DNA of 64,000 nt from contig OZ037910.1 in assembly GCA_964035575.1 (NCBI GenBank), positions 310,001-374,000 on the forward strand. Direction: 5' to 3'. The first letter of the stretch is position 1; the number at the start of each line of letters is the position of its first letter. The notes under the pieces were generated by a model. It had not been told where the DNA came from, ran no database searches, and was given only the letters and a program-made list of their open reading frames with translations. Shown piece by piece: positions 56,891-64,000 of this stretch. The position numbers and the translations under genes were made by a program. Source of the DNA: Rhynchopus sp. YZ270_cl-10. Lineage: Eukaryota > Euglenozoa > Diplonemea > Diplonemida > Diplonemidae.

Positions 56891-57859
56891 TCAGACGGAA
56901 GGTGCCGACGGGGAGTTCTTGAGGAGGCACTGGTTGGTGCCACGGGCAACACGGATGTATCCAGACTCTCCCCAGCCGGATGCCCACGAGTTCTTGATGA
57001 TCCAGTAGTCGGGGGTCACACCAACGGCGAGAACTCCGTGGTCAAGCTGGCGGGACTCACAGTTGTCCATCACTCCACCCTGGTACGTCTGCCACGAGGT
57101 CGCGTCAACGGCAATCGAGATCGGTCCGTTCGTCAGCATCCAGGTCGCCATCTCGTCCTCGTCGTGGGGGAGGTTCGCGTACGACACAATGGTGGCACCC
57201 ACCTCCATGTCTGCCGTCCACTTGCACTCACCAACAAGGCCGTTCCCAGCCGTGTACGGGTAGGCCTCCTCAGTCACAATGTCTCCGTTGTGGTTGTCGA
57301 GAAGCCACTGGAACGCGTTGTCCATCAGACCCCCACCGCACCCGGCATCAACGCTGTCACATGCAGCAAGCTCCTGCTCAGACAGCGAGGTCAGCGTGTG
57401 TGCAGCAGACCACTGGCCCTCAATGCCTCCGGTCGAGGAGAACGCCCAGCACGACCCGCACTGGCCCTGGTTCTTCACGTGGGTCACACGGTCCTGCGTC
57501 CTCCAGTCCACAGAGTCGCCCTTCACCTTCAGGATCTGGGACTCGGTGAAGTGCTTCTTCGGCGACTCCTTCACAGGCACGCTCAGGCTGTGGTACGCCT
57601 TGAACTCCTCCTCAGTCAGGTCCGTGAACTGGTTCATCCCGTGGCGCACTCCGGTCTTCGACCCAGCCTCACGCTCAGCAGCCTTCAGCATGTTCTTCTT
57701 GAAGACTGCACGGCGGGCAGACTCGTCCGCACCGCTGTACTGCTTCCCGTAGGTCTGCTTGAAGTTCGCCCACAGCAGGCCCTCGTTCATCTCCACGTAC
57801 GACGCGGGCAGGGCAGTCGAGGCTGCCGCCATTGCGAGAACAGACAGAGCCGTCTTCAT
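56891..57859 (-). CDS. Cathepsin L-like cysteine protease (papain family)
   Basis: 322 residues, one exon. Signal peptide about 1-19. An inhibitor I29-type propeptide (about 25-100) includes GMNQFTDLTEEEF. The mature domain starts near SVDWRTQDRVT (116) and has the active site Gln131, Cys137 (QCGSCWAF), His274 (LDHGV) and Asn290 (IIKNSW). CGGGLMDNAF and GYIRVARGTNQCL are very close to kinetoplastid cruzipain/brucipain-type enzymes. It lacks the long C-terminal extension of those enzymes. Role: lysosomal or secreted protein digestion. It is transcribed in the same direction as the tyrosinase, which also starts with a signal peptide. A CCAG 13 bases upstream of the ATG may be a splice acceptor. 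Confidence 0.95.
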   Translation of the reverse strand: MKTALSVLAMAAASTALPASYVEMNEGLLWANFKQTYGKQYSGADESARRAVFKKNMLKAAEREAGSKTGVRHGMNQFTDLTEEEFKAYHSLSVPVKESPKKHFTESQILKVKGDSVDWRTQDRVTHVKNQGQCGSCWAFSSTGGIEGQWSAAHTLTSLSEQELAACDSVDAGCGGGLMDNAFQWLLDNHNGDIVTEEAYPYTAGNGLVGECKWTADMEVGATIVSYANLPHDEDEMATWMLTNGPISIAVDATSWQTYQGGVMDNCESRQLDHGVLAVGVTPDYWIIKNSWASGWGESGYIRVARGTNQCLLKNSPSAPSV

Positions 57860-59559
57860 GTTGTGTCTTTGTCTGGTTGTGTGTGTCGTCTGTGTGGTGT
57901 GTCGTGGACAAAGAGGCGGGTGGGGATGAGGTTAATGTGCTGGCAGAGGGAGAAGGTAGTGTGTTTATGCAAAAAGTGAAAACCTGTATTGTTGCACAGG
58001 GTTTGTGCGTCGTGATAGGCACGTTGCAAACCAGCAGAGGGAAGGGAACAGGGCAGATCTTTGCGGGACAAACAGCAAAATTTTGCACTAATTTACGGTG
58101 CATGAAGTGAGTCCCAGAGAGAAAGCACTTCCCGGCTGGGTCCTAGCCATCATGCATCACAATCATCATCGCACCGCAACAGCTGCGTGGGAGTACACAA
58201 CGCTGTTGGGGATAATATCAAAAATAGTTTGTGTATTGTCATCTGGCGTTTCACGAATGAAAGCAAATCTCGGTCATGGTGATGCACCCTCCAGATGGCA
58301 CAGACAGCCGGTGAAGAAGGGTCTAAAGTCACACCTTGCATATGGGGCGGCAGGAACGAAGGTATCCTGGAGAGATCCAAAATTCAAAAAAAAGTACACA
58401 CACCCTTACTTTATATTGCACCTCTACTAATGTCGTTGTGGACTCGACGAGGACCTGGGGGACGGGGGGGGGAGCAGAGGTGGGGGGTCAGGGGGGGTGA
58501 GGCTAAAGCGCTGTGTCGCAAGGGACTGTCTGGTTACTTGAGGGAAGCATGAAAAAAAAAAGAAAAAAAATGCAACTTTTTTTTTGAAAATACAAAAGCC
58601 CTCTCGTGACTTTGTACCAAAAAAAATAAATGAAAATTGATAGTGCAAAAGAAAACGCCTCTCTGCCACAACCCAGTTATCCCTGTGGTATTTTTTTTTC
58701 CTGTCACCTCAAGCCTCACCGGCTTCACTGAAAGAAACAGAAGCGATAACCAAAAGGATCGGGGACACAAGCAGGCGGTTGGTTGCCACTCCTTTGTGGT
58801 GGGGATTATCTACCCTTGGAGTGTTGCACTAGGGAGAAAAAAAGAAAAGAAAAAAGGATACAAAGCTTTTTTTTGTGCCATAGAATGTGACCCTCCCCTC
58901 TCACATCTATCCCACAACAACAAAAAGGGGGTATTTCAACATACATTCAATAAATTGAGAGCATTGGTATAGGGATCAACAAAAAATGTTCAAAAAAAAA
59001 AAAACGTTTGTCAAAAAGAAACCCATCGCATCATGAGCAGTGTTGTGCGTTGACCCAACCCAAGAGATTTATTTTTTCCCCCTTTTTTGGTGTTCCCGAA
59101 AGGGCCCATATTGACATGTCCTTGACACAAGGTATACAGGGGAAAATGACACACCCCCCCTATATTGACATGTCCCCGACAGCAGATCGGTAACACCATT
59201 TTTGAAAGATGAAAAAAAAAAAAATGTGTCTATCACAAACAACCCGACACCTTTTTTTAACGGGGTTTTGCAGTATTCACAATCTTCCCCTCATCGGTCC
59301 GGTCAACACACACAACAACAACTCTATCGGTTGCTTCTTTGTAACAGTATGAGCCGCACCACGTTGGGTAAAAAGGGTGTCGCAATGGGACAAATGCACA
59401 CAAAAAAAAAGGGGGGGCGAAAAGGGGCTGAGATAGTCGGTGATTTTTTATTCATAAATTTTATTAAAAAGTCACATTTTTTTAGTGTGGGGTAGGGGGG
59501 GGTATTTAGTGTAGAGGATGCGCTACACCATTATTTTGTGTGTTTTTTTTTGTATTTTT
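57860..59559. other. Spacer upstream of the protease
   Basis: The 5' region, then a short C (58586-58618) and D (58631-58675) repeat. TATTGACATGTCC occurs twice (about 59108 and 59163). No gene is supported. Confidence 0.6.
57873..57874 (-). promoter_or_regulatory. Candidate trans-splice acceptor of the protease gene
   Basis: ACACAACCAG ends 13 bases before the ATG (minus strand). It is comparable to the sites proposed for RPL3 and the tyrosinase. Confidence 0.3.
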
Positions 59560-59567
59560 TTTTCGAC

Positions 59568-59886
59568 CAGGGGCTTATATAGGTTTTGGGGTTTTTTTTT
59601 GCTTGAAACCCAGTCAACATCGCGATACCCAAGTTGGGGGTCGGCGGAAATATGAGAATATTCCTCAGTTATCCAACTGCGGAGTTCCGCACTGCATTGA
59701 TATTTGCACCAGGCGCACGGTCCGCTACTTTTTTTTTTTCTTTTCGCCATGCTGCATGCTTCCTTTTCCTTCGGCGTTTGACCAATTGAGTTCGCGTTCT
59801 GGTCTCCCACCGACTGAGTTTCGATTAAGGCTTGGTGAAAACTCGGTCAGACTGACCGGGTTTTTACCCCCCTATATAAGCCCCTG
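59568..59886. mobile_element. hAT-type MITE
   Basis: The terminal inverted repeats are CAGGGGCTTATATAGG. Flanks TTTTCGAC (59560-59567) and TTTTAGAC (59887-59894) differ by one base and fit an aged 8-bp duplication. 319 bp, no coding capacity. Confidence 0.8.
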
Positions 59887-59894
59887 TTTTAGAC

Positions 59895-60909
59895 GCGTTG
59901 TTTTGCACGGGGAAAGGGGTGGGGGGTGTGGGGGGGAAAGAGATTTTTAAACTCTCTTTTGCTTTTTGTTTTTTGTTTTTTTGTATCGATAAAATAAAAT
60001 AGAACTGAAAAGAAACCTTCGCAGATGAACCGTGCCCTCTCCTGCAACACACACATCTTTAAAGAGGGGAGGCGTTAGTGTGTGTATATTGTGTGTTTTT
60101 TTTTTTTTTTCGTTAACAGCCTTTTGCGCGTTGCTCTCAATGCAACGGGGGGGGAGAGTAAAAAGAAAAAAAATGTAAGATGAGTGTAAGCCTTGGTGCT
60201 TGTGTTATTCACCTTTATTGGAAAACTATTTTTGTTTTGAAAAAAATGCAGCAAAGATAAGAAGATGAGTCTCTGTGTATTGAGTCATGTGTGTCTGTGC
60301 TTTTTTTTTTTGGGGGGGAAGAGAACACACAACAACAAAAAAAAAATGCACGTTTTCACTAAAGTAGAGTGGGGACAATGTAGTTGTGTCGTCGGGGGAT
60401 TACGTCACACACACACACACACCACTGACTTTAAAAACAGAAAATAAATAAAAAAGAACAAAAAAAAAAACACCCAAACCCGTGCCGTAATTATTTTTTT
60501 TTTCTCTACTTTTTCGCTAAAACAATAAAATTCAATCTTTCGAAGTAAGCCATGGAAACGAAAAGAAAAAGAGAAAAGCATATAAGATGCAATCTGAGCC
60601 CTCTTTGTGCTTTTAGTCACCTACAAAAAGGTTAATGTAACATGATCATAGAACTTAGAGTACTCAGTCACCTTACAATCCACACACAAAGACATTTTAA
60701 AAAAATGGTATCAATTCGATGCAGGCACACACACCCCCCTCCTACCCACTTTTCATACCAACCAGGATGAAATCACACAAAAAGAAAAACATCGCGCATG
60801 GGTGAATAACTTTTTTTGAACGCAATATTTTTTTCCCCTGCATTTTTTCCCTCCTTCCCTCAACATTTTCGTTTCCCCCAACCCTCATATTTTTTTTTAT
60901 CCAAAAACC
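59895..60909. other. Spacer 3' of the Gly-Tyr-Pro gene
   Basis: Contains family B (60022-60058), A (60172-60217, 60575-60623) and E (60717-60777) repeats, a CA microsatellite (60407-60422) and homopolymers. No gene is supported. Confidence 0.6.
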
Positions 60910-62009
60910 TCACACCTGAGGTCCACCTCCTCCGAACTGCTGCCCCGGGTATCCCCCTTGAGGTTGCTGTCCAGGAAACCCAGCTTGCGCTCCAGGGTAT
61001 CCCGGCGCCCCACCGACTCCTGCAGGAGGGTACCCCCCGCCTGCGACAGGCTGACCCGCTCCTGGATAGCCTGTAGGGGTTGCCCCGGGGTATCCTGCTT
61101 GCGGCTGTCCCGGCTGACCTGGCTGACCTGGGTATCCTGTGGGGGCCTGCCCCCCTGCTGGTGGGTAACCCCCAGCCGTCGCTCCTGCCTGAGGGTACCC
61201 TGGAGCACCCCCTGATGCACCAGGGTATCCCGGCTGCTGCGCGCCTCCTGCAGGCGGGTACCCTGGAGCCCCAGCACCCTGCTGTGGGTACGCCCCTGGT
61301 GCAGATGGATAGCCTGGCTGGGCACCGGGTGCAGGAGGGTACCCTGCTGTGGCTCCTGGGGCTGGAGCTCCAGGATAGGCAGATCCGGGCTGGCCGGTGG
61401 GGGCTCCTCCGAAGCCTCCAGGGGCGGAACGCTTCTTACGCTTCTTGAGAACTCCTTTGACGCAGTAGACCTGTAGGGTGGTGAAAAAGGTTGGGGAAAA
61501 TGGTTGGTTCTCCGAAAAAAAGCATGGTTTGGTGGGGAACTGCAAAACGTGGGGTAGGGGGTTTTTTTATGCGATTTTTTTTGCCATACCAACACCCCTG
61601 CGGCAGCCGCTCCCAACAGAATCTTCCCAATACCCCTATCCCCCTCGCGGGTCATGGTGGGGTCATTCGTCTGCAGGTTCTTTTCGTAGCGCTGGCCTTC
61701 ACCACCTGCCGCCATACCCTCCTCATTTGAGACAGGTGTCTCATTGCCGTACTCATCCACAATCACGAATTCTTCGTCAAATGCTGGTGGCGACGATGCC
61801 CCACCGTATGCACTCTGCGGGACCTGCTGTCCGCCTGGGTACCCAACAGGGGCCTGCTGCTGGCCTGGGTAGCCCTGTTGTTGCGGCTGGCCTCCACCAG
61901 CCGGCGTCGGGTAGCCGCTCACAGCACCAGGGTTGGCCCCATAGGGGGTGGTGCCAGAAGGCGAGGGTGTTCCTCCATATGGGTTGCCGGCAGCAGGGTA
62001 GCCCTGCAT
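60910..62009 (-). CDS. Gly-Tyr-Pro-rich single-pass membrane protein
   Basis: Exons 62009-61590 and 61470-60910 join in phase 0 to give 326 residues. The 119-bp intron has a GTATGG donor and CTACAG acceptor. The N-terminal 75 residues and the C-terminal 165 residues are disordered GYP/GYPG repeats (PGYPxxG). Between them an acidic segment ([14 protein letters not shown]) and a hydrophobic stretch spanning the exon junction ([13 protein letters not shown] then VYCVKGVL) end in KKRKKR. The positive flank suggests a membrane helix with its C-terminal side in the cytosol. GYP repeats resemble the N-terminal tails of annexin A7/A11 and other condensate-forming proteins; no annexin fold is present. 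Function unknown; condensate or surface-coat roles are possible. Confidence 0.75.
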
Positions 62010-62680
62010 GGTGTAGTGTGTGTGATGGTGGTGGTGGTGTGCTCTCGTGTATCCTGTAGGGGGAGGTGGGGGGTTGTGTGATATACGACGGTAGTCTTCT
62101 TGTCATGGTAGGGCCATTTCGGCCTTCAATGATCTCCATTGAATAATCGCTACAGACAGAGTAGTGTTACCCGGGTAAGTTAAAAAGAAGGGAGGGGGGA
62201 AATGTGGTCGTTCTTTTTGAGTTATGATACTCGGATATGGCTTTCTAAATCTAGAACAATATAAAAAAAATATACCTATTTTGTCACCTCTAAGATGGGA
62301 CACTGGGGGGGTGGGGTGAGTGTGTGTGTGTGGGTACAACAATAGCTAGAACAGTGGATATCTAGATCCTCTTTTTGTTTTTTTTTGACACATGAAAAAA
62401 GTAGAAAATAAAAAGAAGGGATGAATATGTTCCAGGCCAAAAGCTAAATCGCCTCCTTTCTCCCGACATTTTTGAAAATGAGTTCCCCCCCTTTATTTGC
62501 ACGAAGAAAAAGTACTGGTTCCCCCCCTTTATTTGCACGAAGGCCGCAGGCTACTTAGGGGGTAAGTTTGGTGACTAAAGTGACCGTAAAAAAAATATAT
62601 GAAAAGATCGAGTGTCAAATCGTCGAAAAACAGCCTTTTTGGGATGGTTTGGAAAAAAAAAAAGCCGCCTGCGGCGGCAC
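62010..62680. other. Spacer upstream of the Gly-Tyr-Pro gene
   Basis: A GT-rich leader region; CCCCCCTTTATTTGCACGAA occurs twice (about 62485 and 62524). No gene is supported. Confidence 0.55.
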
Positions 62681-63553
62681 CAGGGCTCGCGCTAAAGTCC
62701 ATCCCTCATCCCGGGATTTTTGGGGGTTTTGGTAGGAACGTTTTTTTTTTGCAGTACGGGGATTTCATTAAGAAACCAGAAGTTCTAATATTGTTGAGTA
62801 AGACCACCACATAGTGGACTTGCATGTACATGTGACCCCGCCGTGGAACGCAATTGGCTCGGAAAGTCAAAAGAAAGAGGAGAAAAAAGAAAAGGAAAAA
62901 AAAAAAAAAAGTTGGTTACCGTGCGCCTGCGGCGCTGCCTGTTCCCTTCCAGTTTCTACAGGCAAACACTTGCCCCCTTTACCTTACACTGACGGGTTTT
63001 GACCAAAACCAAGAACTTGTCCATTTCGGCAAATTGACCCCACCACAGAACGGACGAATTCCGGAAATGCAAATGCCGGTGTTTTCGCGCATTTTCATGC
63101 AAGACGTCAGGATCAGGGAGAGAAAATCTGGTTGTGGGATTTACATTGGCTCTCTTTACCCACATGGATTTTGACCAAAACCAAAAAATTGGCCATTTCG
63201 GCAAAGTGACCCCACCACAGCGCGGACGGATTCCGGAAATTCCAATCGCGGTATGTTTTGGGGCTGAAAACCCACTGATTTTCAGGAGAAAAATTGCTTC
63301 CAAATCTCGGAATTTTCCGGATTTTCCTGAAAATGACCCTTGTTTACGAGTATGGGTTCATATTTTGCGAAAATTTAAGTCACTAAAATTTTGTCCATTT
63401 TTTCATATTGACCCCACCGCAGACTGGGTTGAGCTCAAAAATGCAAATATGGAGGCTTTTGGAGCCCAAAAACGTACCCCCAATTCCCCCCCTTTATTTG
63501 CTCCCTTTTTGGACATTTGGCCTCCCGGACCCCCCTATTTAGCTTTAGGCCTG
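62681..63553. mobile_element. hAT-like element related to 34423-35278
   Basis: The ends CAGGGCTCGCGCTAAAG and inverted CAGGCCTAAAGCTAAATA match the opposite ends of 34423-35278, and the interior shares its TTGACCCCACCACAG units, so this is the same family in reverse orientation. GCCTGCGGCG palindromes at the left and near 62927 also occur in 7128-8494. No clear target duplication, so the borders are less sure. Confidence 0.6.
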
Positions 63554-64000
63554 ATATGCTCCTCACAGTGCACACACATCTTGTAACATAAAAAATTTAA
63601 AATTGGTGGCAGTGGCAAACGCCTCTAGTCTAGACTAGACGACGCCACCAGAACTTTGCGGAATATTTTTGTTTTTTTTTTTGAAAACTTGGTTTGCATT
63701 AGTGCAGACACCCAAGGATGAACTCCACTACATTTTTTTTGTGATAAATTGACAACGTGTAGTCACCTCACTTTTTTTTTTCCGTGATGATCTCCACACA
63801 GTCGTCGCCTTCTGAATACCGCTTTTTTCTTCTAAACACAGAGAAAAAAAAACCAAGCCCCTGACTGTGCGATGAAGCTTTGGCCTTTTCAAGGAAAGGA
63901 GAGTTTAAAAGGGGGTTTTTCCCCTAGCGACAATATCACTCACCTGGCATATTATTTTTTTTACGAGAAAAACGGTGAATTGCTGGCACATCCTCCCCCC
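63554..64000. other. Terminal spacer with D, F and H repeats
   Basis: Contains families D (63601-63655), F (63680-63734) and H (63758-63804), spaced as in other clusters. No gene is supported; the window ends in AT-rich sequence. Confidence 0.65.

Noticed and set aside
57038-57979. Long plus-strand open frame antisense to the protease
   Set aside because: A shadow of the cathepsin gene with no recognisable motifs.
1-64000. rRNA, tRNA, snRNA or spliced-leader genes
   Set aside because: No sequence recognisable by eye matches their conserved motifs; a covariance-model search would be needed to exclude them.

Overview
The window is eukaryotic nuclear DNA. Nine or ten protein genes, all read on the minus strand, sit in long AT-rich spacers full of homopolymer runs and repeats. 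Introns are few and short and start with GTATGY-type donors. The cysteine protease has the N-terminal and catalytic layout of kinetoplastid cathepsin L-like enzymes, several genes have a CAG or TAG a few bases upstream of the ATG that could be a trans-splice acceptor, and every gene lies on one strand. Together these suggest a euglenozoan, and the gene content and repeat load fit a diplonemid best. This placement is inference; no rRNA, tRNA or spliced-leader gene was found to anchor it.

Layout. 1-15.5 kb has no recognisable gene: it holds a TTAA-flanked piggyBac-like element (1575-2938), a TA-flanked miniature element (5213-5393), a hAT-like element (7128-8494), a CA...TG element with a 6-bp target duplication (11926-13027) and many short hairpin repeats. 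15.6-16.9 kb is a disordered protein with a PAM2 (poly(A)-binding-protein-binding) motif. 18.7-31.9 kb is framed by two near-identical 2.2-kb transposons in inverted orientation, with a three-exon kinesin between them. 32.4-33.3 kb encodes eIF3g. 34.4-37.7 kb is a cluster of nested transposons. 42.3-46.5 kb is a large receptor with two periplasmic-binding-protein-like domains outside and a degenerate class III nucleotide cyclase domain inside. 47.5-48.7 kb is ribosomal protein uL3 (RPL3). 50.2-51.8 kb is a membrane-anchored P-loop ATPase, next to a fossil of a Polinton/NCLDV A32-type packaging ATPase (52.5-52.9 kb). 54.6-57.9 kb holds a secreted CUB-tyrosinase and a cathepsin L-like protease. 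60.9-62.0 kb encodes a Gly-Tyr-Pro-rich membrane protein.

The most unusual feature is a set of at least nine families of short (about 35-150 bp) interspersed repeats. Most can fold into hairpins, with apparent compensatory changes between copies. Nearly all copies found lie in the same orientation, antisense to the genes. They recur in changing combinations, in spacers and in a kinesin intron, and two transposon insertions into them carry target duplications that expose the empty site. Their nature is unknown: structured small-RNA genes, SINE-like elements and hairpin-driven mosaic duplication are all possible.

The genes form no obvious pathway. They mix translation (eIF3g, RPL3, PAM2 protein), cytoskeleton (kinesin), membrane sensing (PBP-cyclase receptor) and secreted enzymes (tyrosinase, protease), as is usual for strand-polarised euglenozoan gene arrays.
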